DNA from: an uncultured Collinsella sp.
GTDB taxonomy: Bacteria > Actinomycetota > Coriobacteriia > Coriobacteriales > Coriobacteriaceae
Length of the DNA: 43,954 bases
Reading direction: 5' to 3'
Assembly (NCBI GenBank): GCA_900541175.1
Contig: UQIT01000017.1
Span: 1 to 43,954 of the forward strand
In this document: in pieces, positions 16,765 to 25,066 of the stretch
Layout of the letters: every line of letters begins with the position of its first letter
Numbering within the stretch: position 1 is the first letter of the stretch
Program-made: the position numbers and the translations under genes
The notes under the pieces: model-generated
The model's input: only the letters and a program-made list of their open reading frames with translations
Told to the model about the DNA's origin: nothing
Databases searched by the model: none

Positions 16765-18204
16765 ATGAGTGACGGAAAGAAAAAGCTTTCCTTCCTGACG
16801 GTCATTTCGACTATCATCTGCGTCGTCTTCGTTTGCGAGGCCGCCGCTCCTGCTGCTGCCATTGGCAACCAGCAGTTCTTCTGGTGGATCTTCCTGATTC
16901 TGACCTTCCTGCTCCCTTACGGCATGGTCGTCGCCGAGCTCGGCACCACCTATGACGGCGAGGGCGGCATTTACGACTGGGTACGCGATGGCCTGGGCGA
17001 CAAGTGGGGCGCCCGCATTTCGTACTACTACTGGGTCAACTACCCGCTGTGGATCGCCTCGCTGGCAACCATGTTCCCCGACATCCTGGGCATGGTCTTC
17101 GGCGCCGAGTTCAACCTAATCGCCAAGATGGGCATCGAGCTTGCCTTCGTGTGGATCGTGTATCTCATGGGTCGCTCCAAGGCGGCCGACTCCGAGTGGG
17201 TCCTCAACGGTGGCGCTATCATCAAGGTCGCCGTTGCCGTTATCGTCGGCGCTCTGGGCATCTGGTATGCCATGGAGAACGGTTTTGCGAACGACATGTC
17301 CGCCGCCACCTTCCTGCCCGAGCTTACCAACACCAACGCTCTCGGCTACCTGTCCATCATCATCTTTAACTTCATGGGCTTCGAGGTCATCTGCACCATG
17401 ACCGACGACATGGCCGATCCCGCTCGCGATATTCCCAAGGCTATCATTGTCGGTGGCGTGGCTATTGCCGTCATCTACCTGTTCGCTGGCTTCGGCATCG
17501 GCGCCGCTGTGCCGGCCGACTCCATCGACCCCGACTACGGCATGATCGTCGCAGTCCAGACCATGGTGGGCGACTCCATGATCTTCAAGGTCATCTGCAT
17601 CGCCTTCCTGATTACCCTGTTCGCCAACATGGCTGCTTGGTCCTTCGGCGTCAACTCCGTCGCTCGCTATGCTGCTGAGCACGGCAACATGCCCAAGGTC
17701 TTCGCCTCGATGATCTCCGAGGACGACATGCCCAACGGCGCCAACCTGGTAAACGCTGTCGTTGCCTCCCTGGTTCTCTGCCTGCAGCTCGTTCCCATCG
17801 ACGCCATCTCCAACGGTGTCTTCTGGATGCTCTTCGGCACCTCCGTCGTCTTCCTGCTGCTCACCTACATCCCGATGTTCCCGGCATTCCTCAACCTTCG
17901 TAAGAACGACCCGAACCGTGAGCGCATCTTCACGTTCCCGTTTAAGGGCGCCATGATGAAGGTCATGCTGGCCATCCCCTGCATCGAGCTGGTTCTTGCC
18001 ATCGTTGCAACGCTGGTACCGTTCTCCGCCGCTGAAATTGGCGACAAGGTCCCGATGATCGTCATCTTCATCGTGCTCGTGCTCATCGGCGAGGTCGTCC
18101 GCGTCGTCAGCGCCAAGGGCCGCAAGGAAGAGTACAAGGGTCTGACCCCTGAGCTCGCAGCCCAGCGTCTCGCTGAGGAGGCCGCCGAGGCCGAGGAGAA
18201 CTAG
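16765..18204 (+). CDS. Agmatine/putrescine antiporter, APC superfamily (copy 1)
   Basis: A 479-residue amino acid/polyamine permease with about 12 TM helices. The N-terminal APC segment has VCEAAAPAAAIGNQQFFWW, FLLPYGMVVAELGTTYDGEG and GIYDWVRDGLGDKWGARISY. By position between ptcA and aguA it corresponds to AguD, which imports agmatine and exports putrescine. AAGGAG lies upstream of the ATG at 16765. The C terminus ends in an acidic, alanine-rich tail. A close paralogue is encoded at 20277-21674, so this cluster has two transporters with possibly different polyamine preference. Confidence 0.88.
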   Translation: MSDGKKKLSFLTVISTIICVVFVCEAAAPAAAIGNQQFFWWIFLILTFLLPYGMVVAELGTTYDGEGGIYDWVRDGLGDKWGARISYYYWVNYPLWIASLATMFPDILGMVFGAEFNLIAKMGIELAFVWIVYLMGRSKAADSEWVLNGGAIIKVAVAVIVGALGIWYAMENGFANDMSAATFLPELTNTNALGYLSIIIFNFMGFEVICTMTDDMADPARDIPKAIIVGGVAIAVIYLFAGFGIGAAVPADSIDPDYGMIVAVQTMVGDSMIFKVICIAFLITLFANMAAWSFGVNSVARYAAEHGNMPKVFASMISEDDMPNGANLVNAVVASLVLCLQLVPIDAISNGVFWMLFGTSVVFLLLTYIPMFPAFLNLRKNDPNRERIFTFPFKGAMMKVMLAIPCIELVLAIVATLVPFSAAEIGDKVPMIVIFIVLVLIGEVVRVVSAKGRKEEYKGLTPELAAQRLAEEAAEAEEN

Positions 18205-18263
18205 AGCACCCGGTTCTGGGGCTCCGACCCTCCTCGCGTACCAACGTGCGCTTCGTCGGGCTT

Positions 18264-18315
18264 GTCGCTCCCGACTCCGGGCACTCCGGCCTCTTCGGAG
18301 GCGTGCCCAAGCGAC
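18264..18315 (+). terminator. Hairpin with UUCG loop after antiporter 1
   Basis: Nested helices GTCGCT/AGCGAC (18264-18269, 18310-18315), GGGCAC/GTGCCC (18279-18284, 18303-18308) and GCCTC-TTCG-GAGGC (18289-18302). The UUCG tetraloop marks a stable RNA fold. There is no T tract, so it may act as a 3' stabiliser or processing barrier. Confidence 0.5.
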
Positions 18316-18335
18316 AGGTTTGCTAACCATTCCCT

Positions 18336-18378
18336 GGGGTGGGTGTGAGCTATTGCTCCGGTAACCACCGCCTACCCC
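18336..18378 (+). ncRNA. Compact three-way-junction leader upstream of aguA1
   Basis: GGGGTGGG (18336-18343) pairs with CCTACCCC (18371-18378), with one G-T pair. It encloses two tetraloop hairpins, GAGC-TATT-GCTC (18347-18358) and CGGT-AACC-ACCG (18359-18370), which abut with no gap. More paired segments follow up to the aguA start (for example GCCGGT/ACCGGC near 18440-18465 and GCGGG/CCCGC near 18523-18535). The gap 18205-18571 has no gene. The function is unknown, and I recognise no riboswitch class. Confidence 0.45.
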
Positions 18379-18571
18379 AATCTCTCTTCCGTATCCTTCG
18401 TGCGTTTTGTCTCCGCGCACCAGGTTACGTCGTCGCTTGCCGGTGCGACTCCGCGAAAACCGGCGCCGGGCGCCCCGACCTTTGCCGGGGAACGGGCGCC
18501 TACCATCTCTTGGTTTTAGGCTGCGGGTAACCCGCCCGCGGCAAACGATCGTTCGATTTGGAGGAAATCTT

Positions 18572-19777
18572 ATGCGTACGATCACCGAGTCCGAGTCCAC
18601 CCCCAAGGCCGACGGCTTCTTCATGCCCGCCGAGTTCGCCCCGCAGGATCGCGTGTGGATGGGCTGGCCCCACCGCACCGACACCTGGGCCCACGGCGCC
18701 AAGCCTGCTCAGAAGCAGTATGCCGCCATCGCCCGCGCCATCTCCGAGTTCACCCCGGTCTATATGTGCGCCAACCAGGTCGACTATGCCAACTGCAAGG
18801 CCGTCTTCGAGAACGACGAGAACGTCACCGTCATCGAGATGACCACCGACGACGCCTGGTTCCGCGACACCGCCGCCACCTACGTCATCAACGGCAAGGG
18901 CGAGAAGCGCGCCAACCACTGGCACTTCAACGCCTACGGCGGCCTCGTCGACGGCCTCTATTTCCCGTGGGACAAGGACGAGCAGATCGCCCTTAAGATG
19001 GCTGAGCTCTCCGGCTGCCGTCGCTATCGTCCCGATGACATGATCCTCGAGGGCGGTTCCATCACCGTCGACGGCGAGGGCACCCTCGTCGTTACCGACC
19101 AGTGCCTGCTTTCCCCGGGCCGCACCTGCTCTGCGGTTCTGGAGGAGGAAGAGGATCCCGAGTCCATCTGGCCCAAGTACCACAAGAAGTTCGAGCCCTG
19201 GAGCGAGGAGCTTCGCGAGTACATGAACGAGCACCTCAAGGATTACCTGGGTGTCGAGAAGGTCATCTGGGTCAAGGAGGGCATCGACCCCGAGGAGACC
19301 AACGGCCACATCGATGACGTCGCTACGTTCATCGCCCCGGGCGTCATGGCCTGCATCTGGACCGACGATCCCGAGTACCCGTTCTATGATCAGTGCCACG
19401 CTGCCTACGAGACCCTCTCCAACGCCGTTGACGCCAAGGGCCGCAAGCTGAAGGTCTACAAGCTCTGCATGCCCGTGAACCCTCTGTTCATGGACCAGGC
19501 TTCCTGCGACACCATCGACGCCGACGAGAACGCCGAGCCGCGCGTTCCCGACGAGCCGCTGATCGCTTCCTACATGAACTACCTGGTCACCAACCACGGC
19601 GTTATCGTCCCGCAGTACGGCGACGAGAACGACCAGCTGGCCGTTGACACGCTCCAGAAGATCTATGACGAGGTCTGGGGCGAGGGCGTCTACAAGTGCG
19701 TTGGCGTTCAGTCCGAGCAGGTCGTCTTCGGTGGCGGCAATATCCACTGCATTACGCAGCAGGAGCCGTCGGCTTAA
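18572..19777 (+). CDS. aguA: Agmatine deiminase, divergent copy (AguA1)
   Basis: Hydrolyses agmatine to N-carbamoylputrescine and ammonia. The 401-residue product has the family catalytic Cys in GGGNIHCITQQEP at the C terminus, the His/Asp segment TNGHIDDVA, the Glu in ILEGGSITVDGEG, and WPHRTDTW at the N terminus. It differs from typical members in the substrate loop (AWFRDTAATY where the family and copy 2 have W-x-RD-x-GP), and by an insertion of about 20 residues after LLSPGRTC that is rich in Glu and aromatics. GGAGGAAA precedes the ATG at 18572. Agmatine is the likely substrate, but an altered guanidino substrate is possible. Confidence 0.88.
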   Translation: MRTITESESTPKADGFFMPAEFAPQDRVWMGWPHRTDTWAHGAKPAQKQYAAIARAISEFTPVYMCANQVDYANCKAVFENDENVTVIEMTTDDAWFRDTAATYVINGKGEKRANHWHFNAYGGLVDGLYFPWDKDEQIALKMAELSGCRRYRPDDMILEGGSITVDGEGTLVVTDQCLLSPGRTCSAVLEEEEDPESIWPKYHKKFEPWSEELREYMNEHLKDYLGVEKVIWVKEGIDPEETNGHIDDVATFIAPGVMACIWTDDPEYPFYDQCHAAYETLSNAVDAKGRKLKVYKLCMPVNPLFMDQASCDTIDADENAEPRVPDEPLIASYMNYLVTNHGVIVPQYGDENDQLAVDTLQKIYDEVWGEGVYKCVGVQSEQVVFGGGNIHCITQQEPSA

Positions 19778-19880
19778 TCGTCTGGCTTCCTGAGGCACGG
19801 CACCTTCCCGTTCATTCGTCGCTTGCGTACCGAAGTACGCGGCGCTCCTCTTTCACGGGAATCTGCCGCACCTCAGAAAC
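19778..19880 (+). repeat. 3'-end structured element, copy B
   Basis: It starts immediately after the aguA stop, in sense orientation. Helices are CTGAGG/CCTCAG (19790-19795, 19871-19876), CGGCA/TGCCG (19798-19802, 19864-19868), TCCCGT/ACGGGA (19806-19811, 19855-19860) and GCGTAC-CGAA-GTACGC (19825-19840). Loop segments TCATTCGTCG and CTCCTCTTTC match copy A, while the TCCCGT helix differs from copy A (TGACGT) and copy C (TGCCTT) on both sides at once. Confidence 0.7.
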
Positions 19881-19930
19881 CCAGCCGGTCAAGCGAACAG
19901 GGCTACCTGATTGATCGGCTGGCTTTTCTT
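19881..19930 (+). terminator. Intrinsic terminator after aguA1
   Basis: CCAGCCGGTCAA (19881-19892) pairs with TTGATCGGCTGG (19911-19922), 11 of 12 plus one G-T, and is followed by CTTTTCTTT. Confidence 0.7.
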
Positions 19931-19931
19931 T

Positions 19932-19968
19932 GGGCACTCCGTTGCCTCCACATCGGAGTGCCCTTTTT
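19932..19968 (+). terminator. Second intrinsic terminator
   Basis: GGGCACTCCG (19932-19941) pairs perfectly with CGGAGTGCCC (19954-19963), followed by TTTTT. Together with the preceding hairpin it makes a tandem terminator. Confidence 0.8.
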
Positions 19969-19974
19969 CTTTGA

Positions 19975-20055
19975 TTGAATACGCGTCTGATCTGGGATTT
20001 ATTGCGGGTTAGGCCAATTGTTCGCTTGAATTTCCCAGGTCAGACGCGTATTCAA
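19975..20055. repeat. Long inverted repeat upstream of antiporter 2
   Basis: A 23-nt arm at 19975-19997 beginning TTGAATACGCGTCTGA is complementary at 22 of 23 positions to 20033-20055, with a 35-nt spacer. It lies between the tandem terminators and the second antiporter. It could be a cruciform or protein site, an RNA hairpin, or a small non-autonomous element. Confidence 0.7.
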
Positions 20056-20181
20056 TTGCTGATAGTTTCCGGTTGCGAGCGCGACCGTTTTGATCGGAGT
20101 ATCTATGTACCAGCGTATCGTTATCTACACGCGCCTGTTCCGCGAGCGTTGGTCCAACAATTGCATCCTCTCTTCTCTTTG

Positions 20182-20257
20182 GGATGGCACCTGCACCGGT
20201 GACGCGGCCTGCAACCCTACCTTGGGCTGCGCCTTCGGTGCAGATGCCATCCTTTTT
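20182..20257 (+). promoter_or_regulatory. Terminator-like hairpin (possible attenuator) before antiporter 2
   Basis: Arms 20182-20198 (GGATGGCACCTGCACCG) and 20236-20252 pair at 16 of 17 positions plus one G-T. They enclose a smaller hairpin (GCAACCC/GGGCTGC) and are followed directly by TTTTT, with the ribosome site TAGGGGGAG only a few bases further on and the ATG at 20277. A terminator between promoter and gene is the classic place for attenuation. No competing antiterminator is obvious. Confidence 0.6.
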
Positions 20258-20276
20258 GCTGTAGGGGGAGCGTGCC

Positions 20277-21674
20277 ATGGCAGGTAAAAAGTTCTCCCTG
20301 TTCGAGGTCATCCTCTCGGTTATCTGCGTTGTCTTTACCATCGAGGCGGCTGCTCCGGCGTCTGCCATGGGTAACGTGCAGTTCTTCTGGTGGATCTTCC
20401 TCATCATTACGTTTTTGCTTCCCTATGGCCTGGTGGTGGCCGAGCTCGGTACGGCGTTCGATTCCGAGGGCGGCCTGTACGATTGGGTTCGCCTGGGCTT
20501 GGGCGACCGTTGGGGCGCCCGTTGCTCCTGGTGCTACTGGGTCAATTTTCCACTGTGGGTGGCAAGTATCGCCTGTATGTTCCCCAGTGTCATCAATGCG
20601 GTATGGGGCATCGAGTTTTCGCTCGGGGTTCGAATTGCCATCGAGCTTGCCTTTGTGTGGGGCGTCACGGTCATGGCGATGCACCCGGTGGCCGAGGCCG
20701 ATTGGGTCATGGACGGCGGTGCCGTCATCAAGGTGCTCATTACCGCCGTGGTGGGAATCGTCGGCATCTGGTTTGCCTGCAATAACGGCTTTGCCAACGA
20801 TATGTCGTTTAAGACCTTCATTCCAGATTTGGGCGACACCAATTCGTTGACGTACCTATCGATCATCCTGTTCAACTTTATGGGCTTCGAAGTGGTCGCG
20901 ACCTTTGCCAGTACGATGAAAAACCCATCGCGCGATATCCCCAAGGCGGTTATCGTTGGTGGCGTTGCCATTGCGGCAATCTACATTATCTGCGGCATCG
21001 GCATTGGAGCCGCGGTTCCCACCGAGCAGCTTTCGCTCGATTCGGGCATTGTGGACGCGGTCGCCGCCATGTTGGGGCGCAGCCATCCGCTGACGATGGT
21101 CGTGGGCGTGGCCTTTTTGGTGACGCTGTTCGCCAACATGATCTGCTGGAGCTTTGGCGTCAACAACGTGGCGAGCTATGCCGCGCGTCATGGCAATATG
21201 CCGCGTCCCTTTGCGCTGGTGTCCAAGAAGACCGGCATGCCCAATGGCTCGGCAATCATTAACGGTTGTTTTGCCAGCCTGGTACTACTGCTTCAGATTC
21301 CGCTGGGCGAGGGCTCCGACGTCTTTTGGGTTTTCTTCTCGATGAACGTCGTCTTTTTGCTTATGAGCTATATCCCGATGTTCCCAGCGTTTTGGCGCCT
21401 GCGCAAATACGACGATCGCCCGCGCGTGTTCCGCGCGCCCTTCGAGGGCAAGGTGCTTGCGGTGGCACTTGCGATTCCCGTGGTGGAGCTTGTGCTTTCG
21501 ATTGTCGCTACGATTGTGCCGCTCAACGGCTCGCCCGCCGAAATGGCAAAGTTGCCCATTCTCATGGGTGTGGTGATCGCCGTGTTGCTGGGCGAGGTTT
21601 CGCGCCTCGTATCGCGCCGCGGCCGCAGCGTCGACAATCCCGGCGTTGGTGTGTGTGGAAAACGCAAATCGTGA
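20277..21674 (+). CDS. Agmatine/putrescine antiporter, APC superfamily (copy 2)
   Basis: A 465-residue permease clearly homologous to copy 1 along its whole length. The N terminus shows the same pattern (TIEAAAPASAMGNVQFFWW, FLLPYGLVVAELGTAFDSEG and YDWVRLGLGDRWGARCSW), as does YIPMFPAFWRLRKYDDRPRV near the C terminus. It lacks the acidic C-terminal tail of copy 1. The ATG at 20277 follows TAGGGGGAG. It has its own long leader, with a palindrome and a terminator-like hairpin, so it is probably regulated separately from the ptcA unit. A role in polyamine exchange is inferred from homology and context. Confidence 0.87.
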   Translation: MAGKKFSLFEVILSVICVVFTIEAAAPASAMGNVQFFWWIFLIITFLLPYGLVVAELGTAFDSEGGLYDWVRLGLGDRWGARCSWCYWVNFPLWVASIACMFPSVINAVWGIEFSLGVRIAIELAFVWGVTVMAMHPVAEADWVMDGGAVIKVLITAVVGIVGIWFACNNGFANDMSFKTFIPDLGDTNSLTYLSIILFNFMGFEVVATFASTMKNPSRDIPKAVIVGGVAIAAIYIICGIGIGAAVPTEQLSLDSGIVDAVAAMLGRSHPLTMVVGVAFLVTLFANMICWSFGVNNVASYAARHGNMPRPFALVSKKTGMPNGSAIINGCFASLVLLLQIPLGEGSDVFWVFFSMNVVFLLMSYIPMFPAFWRLRKYDDRPRVFRAPFEGKVLAVALAIPVVELVLSIVATIVPLNGSPAEMAKLPILMGVVIAVLLGEVSRLVSRRGRSVDNPGVGVCGKRKS

Positions 21675-21769
21675 GGGGGTTCGGTTCGGCAGTGCGGGAC
21701 TCAAAACCGGAGTTGCTTCCGAGTTAACAAATTGCTGCGAGGATTACTGCGGCAATCGTGAGGGTTATG

Positions 21770-21961
21770 CTAGCGGTTGTGCTGCTCGATATCAGAGGAG
21801 AGTTTAGGCGCAAAGTAGGGGACGTGGCCCAGGTAAGGGCAGCTGTCGTTGCGCTCATCAACGATGCAGGGAACGTCCTCGTAGGTCATGGTCGAACCGA
21901 TCTTGGCGATGGCCTTGGCGGCGGGCGCGACAATAATCTTGAGCGGTGCAATCGGCGCCAT
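21770..21961 (-). CDS. Small conserved-looking hypothetical protein (63 aa)
   Basis: A short gene with a very strong AAGGAG placed 6 nt before the ATG at 21961, which argues that it is translated. The N terminus is hydrophobic and alanine-rich (MAPIAPLKIIVAPAAKAIAK), followed by an acidic region with two Cys (EDVPCIVDERNDSCPYLGHV). I do not recognise a family. It is divergent from the second seven-TM LuxR gene, with 89 nt between starts, so it may be controlled by that regulator. Confidence 0.6.
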   Translation of the reverse strand: MAPIAPLKIIVAPAAKAIAKIGSTMTYEDVPCIVDERNDSCPYLGHVPYFAPKLSSDIEQHNR

Positions 21962-22050
21962 GGCATCTCCTTTCGATCTTGGTATTCGTTCGATGTCTTA
22001 CCATAACTGTAATGCGGAATCAAGCTGGTTGTGTGCGGAATGAGAGTAGT

Positions 22051-23043
22051 ATGAGCTTCGCATTCTTTATCTACACGATTCTTGTCATGGGCGTTGGATT
22101 GGTGACGGCATCAACTGCACTCGTAATATGGCTCATGACTCGTCGACGCGATTGTTTGGTGGCGGCCGCGGGCTTCCTTTTCTATATCTTCGATATGTCG
22201 GTGATCTTCTTTGATGAGTACAACCGGCTCAAATATGACTATGTGGTGACGTTTAATGAGCCGCTTCAACATCCGTTACTGCGCTGCGCGCTGCGCGTGG
22301 CGATTCTTGCGTGCGTATGGCTTTGGGTAACGTTTCGCTTACACGATGAGGTGACCGTTAAGCGCGTTGCCGCATATGTCGTACCGATCGCCGTGCTTCA
22401 GCTTGCTCTGGTGCCTCGTACTGGCTTTGCGGGCCAGGTTCAGCAATATCTTTTTTGGCTTACGCGCGATTTGGGAATGGCATTCTGCTTGGTATATGCT
22501 TACGCTCGCTATCGCAAGACGGAGAATAGGGCTGAGCGGCTCGATCTTGAGCGCTCTCGGATGTTCTTTTGCATAGCCTGCGTGCTTACCGTGATGGTGG
22601 TTATCGAAGATACCTATATGATCCTATTCTGCACGCCTGACGTTGACAACGTGATGGTGAGCGCCTTTTTATGGTATCTGGGCGAGCGGAATATCTCAGA
22701 GAATTTATTGTTTGTGGCTGCAGCCGTTCAGCTATTTAAACAGTTCAGCCATATCTTACGTGTGTTCTCGCGTCACCCTCGTGCCGATGAAGAGGTAGCG
22801 ACAGAGCGCCGTGATGCACGGGAGGACCTTGTCTCGCGTGTTGTGATTTTCTCGGACGAGCATGGGCTTTCAAAGCGTGAACAGGAAGTGCTTACACTCG
22901 TATTGCGTGGACTCGATGTCCAAAATATTGCTAACGAACTTGTGATTAGTCCGGGTACCGTCAAGGCTCACCTGCATCGCATCTATGTAAAGAGCGAAGT
23001 CAAGGCGCGTGACGACTTGATTGAGACATTCTGGCGCTCGTAA
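22051..23043 (+). CDS. Membrane-bound LuxR-type regulator, second copy
   Basis: A 330-residue one-component regulator of the same architecture as the gene at 14261. About seven TM helices lie in residues 1-235 (FFIYTILVMGVGLVTASTAL, for example), then a linker, then a C-terminal LuxR HTH (LSKREQEVLTLVLRGLDVQN, followed by ISPGTVKAHLHRIYVKS). Both copies carry a similar segment before TM7 (YLGERNISENLLF here, YLSERNFSENFFA there). The start at 22051 puts TM1 at the N terminus, as in the paralogue. It probably senses a polyamine-related or other small ligand at the membrane and controls neighbours; this is inference. Confidence 0.85.
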   Translation: MSFAFFIYTILVMGVGLVTASTALVIWLMTRRRDCLVAAAGFLFYIFDMSVIFFDEYNRLKYDYVVTFNEPLQHPLLRCALRVAILACVWLWVTFRLHDEVTVKRVAAYVVPIAVLQLALVPRTGFAGQVQQYLFWLTRDLGMAFCLVYAYARYRKTENRAERLDLERSRMFFCIACVLTVMVVIEDTYMILFCTPDVDNVMVSAFLWYLGERNISENLLFVAAAVQLFKQFSHILRVFSRHPRADEEVATERRDAREDLVSRVVIFSDEHGLSKREQEVLTLVLRGLDVQNIANELVISPGTVKAHLHRIYVKSEVKARDDLIETFWRS

Positions 23044-23350
23044 GGCTGGAGTGGTTCGGCTGACGGCGTATCGCAGACCACTTGGCGTAATGAAGCGACA
23101 ATAAACTTTGACAATAAAATACCTGCTCAGACGTGTAAACCTTCTTAAGCCGTCCGTTCGCTCGTTTCCATCTTGGCAGCTTGTGCAGGAGGTGCGTCAA
23201 TGGGTGTTGACACGGGGCGTAGGGCGCTGGACAGACGCCCGACCGCTCGTAGGCACGTGTCATGTAGGGAGCGACAAATGCTCCCTCACCGATTGGGAGC
23301 GCCGTATCGTGGCGGTCATCCATTGTCCTATAACGTCTGAGGAGGCTCAT
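23044..23350 (+). other. Gene-free leader of the amidohydrolase gene with several hairpins
   Basis: This 307-nt gap contains GTCAA-TGGGTG-TTGAC near 23197-23212, GGGCG/CGCCC near 23222-23241, and GGGAGC/GCTCCC near 23269-23287. No coding frame with a ribosome site is supported. It may be a structured 5' leader. No known riboswitch consensus was recognised. Confidence 0.35.
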
Positions 23351-24979
23351 ATGGACAAAGCGGATTTAGTCATCAAAAGTAATGCTGTGTTCACTGGTGA
23401 CGGGCTGGCACCGTTCAAGGGTGGCGTTGCCGTCGCGGGTGACAGAATTGTTGCGTGCGGCGAAGATAAGTACCTCGACGCTTTTATCGGGCCCGATACC
23501 GAGGTGCGCGACTATGGCGATGGGCTCGTCATGCCTGGCATCATCGACTCACATACGCATTTTGCCCAGGGCGCCTTTATGACCGATCCCGATTTCGCCG
23601 TCAATCTCATCGATTGCACAAGCTTCGAGCAGTGTATGGAGCGTGTTCAGGCATTTGCCGAAAGCCATCCGAGCAACGAGTGGATTGTGGGCTGCCAAAT
23701 CATTCAGTTCCAGTGGGATGTGCCCGAGATGCCCACGGCCGCGATGATTGACAAATACATCTCGGACCGTCCGGTATTTTTGCAGCAGGTCGACATGCAT
23801 ACGTTTAGTGCCAATACCTGCGCTATCGAGAAAGTCGGCATTACTACCGAGACGCCCGATCCTACAGGCGGCAAGATTCTCAAGGATGAGCTCGGCAACC
23901 TCACGGGGGTTTTCTCGAACAACGCTGGTGCCCTTTTTATGGACGAGGTATACGATCCTGCTCCCGAAGTGGTCGATGCCTCCTTTGCCAAGACTGCACG
24001 CCGCGCCAACGCTCTCGGTATTACGACCGTCGGCATGGTTAATCCGACCTTCGTGAGCATGGACAACCCCTACAAGGTGCTTGCAGAGCTCAACGGTAAG
24101 GGTGAACTGCCGTTACGCGTGTTCATGTACACAGACCTTTTTGAGAACGAGACCATGACACTCGAGGAAATTCGAGCTAAATACGACTTTCCGGGCACGC
24201 AGGTCGAGTGGCATGGCTTTAAGCAGTTCATCGACGGCGTGTGTTCCGATCATACTGCTTGGATGCTCGAGCCCTATGCCAATGCTCCCGAGACCTGTGG
24301 CGAGCCGGCTGAGGAACCAGAGCATATGCGCAATGCCATCCTTAAAGCGCTTGAGTGGGGTGTCGACACGCGCATCCATGCCATAGGCGATCGTTCCGTA
24401 CGCTTTATCCTGGACTGCTTCGAGGAGGGCGAGAAGCGTTACGGTCTTATGGGCTGTCGTCACTCCATGGAGCACAACGAGACTGTTCAACCTGAGGATT
24501 TGCCGCGCTATGCGGAGCTCGGCGTCTGTCCGGCCATGCAGCCGTGGCATATGCTGCTTGATATGGCAGACTTGGCAAAGGACGACGCCGTTGGTCCCGA
24601 GCGCGCGGCGCTCTCGTGGCCAATTCATAGCCTGCTCGCGAGCGGTGCCTGCGTGCATCTGGGCTCCGACTTCCCGGTCGTGGGGCTTGAGCCTATGGAG
24701 GAAGTCTATGGAGCGGTCTACCGCATGCTCGAGGATGGATCTAATCCTGAGGGTTGGTTCCCCGAGGAGCGAATCACTATGGCCGAGGCCCTGCGCGCAT
24801 ACACCTACGGCGCTGCCTACGCTATGCATGCTGAGGACCGCATCGGCACACTCGCCTGCGGCAAGCAAGCCGACATCTGCGTACTCGACCGCAATCTCTT
24901 TACCTGCGAGCCGGCAGAGGTGCTCGAGGCTACCGCGGCCCTTACGATGATCGCCGGCAAGGTGGTCTTTGAGGCCTAG
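23351..24979 (+). CDS. Metal-dependent amidohydrolase (YtcJ-like, amidohydrolase 3 family)
   Basis: A 542-residue cytoplasmic hydrolase. The N-terminal beta-sandwich leads to the first metal motif, MPGIIDSHTHF. Further ligands are likely in QVDMHTFSAN, THAIGDRSV-like RIHAIGDRSV, CRHSMEHNE, and the late Asp in LGSDFPVVGLEPM. The C terminus returns to the sandwich (GTLACGKQADICVLDRNLF). Relatives act on N-substituted formamides, imides or carbamoyl compounds, and the substrate here is unknown. GAGGAGG precedes the ATG at 23351. The position between a LuxR regulator and a MATE transporter, inside the agmatine region, hints at amide or ureido chemistry, but this is weak. Confidence 0.88.
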   Translation: MDKADLVIKSNAVFTGDGLAPFKGGVAVAGDRIVACGEDKYLDAFIGPDTEVRDYGDGLVMPGIIDSHTHFAQGAFMTDPDFAVNLIDCTSFEQCMERVQAFAESHPSNEWIVGCQIIQFQWDVPEMPTAAMIDKYISDRPVFLQQVDMHTFSANTCAIEKVGITTETPDPTGGKILKDELGNLTGVFSNNAGALFMDEVYDPAPEVVDASFAKTARRANALGITTVGMVNPTFVSMDNPYKVLAELNGKGELPLRVFMYTDLFENETMTLEEIRAKYDFPGTQVEWHGFKQFIDGVCSDHTAWMLEPYANAPETCGEPAEEPEHMRNAILKALEWGVDTRIHAIGDRSVRFILDCFEEGEKRYGLMGCRHSMEHNETVQPEDLPRYAELGVCPAMQPWHMLLDMADLAKDDAVGPERAALSWPIHSLLASGACVHLGSDFPVVGLEPMEEVYGAVYRMLEDGSNPEGWFPEERITMAEALRAYTYGAAYAMHAEDRIGTLACGKQADICVLDRNLFTCEPAEVLEATAALTMIAGKVVFEA

Positions 24980-25066
24980 CGCCATCGTTTGGTTGGGCGG
25001 CTTGGCGCCAGTTGTCAGCCGCCTGACATCCATTCAGCACTACTCTCTCAAGGAAAGGGGAGAACA

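Noticed and set aside
18205..18571. Known guanidine riboswitch before aguA1
   Set aside because: None of the guanidine riboswitch class consensus motifs that I know could be matched; only an unnamed structured leader is supported.
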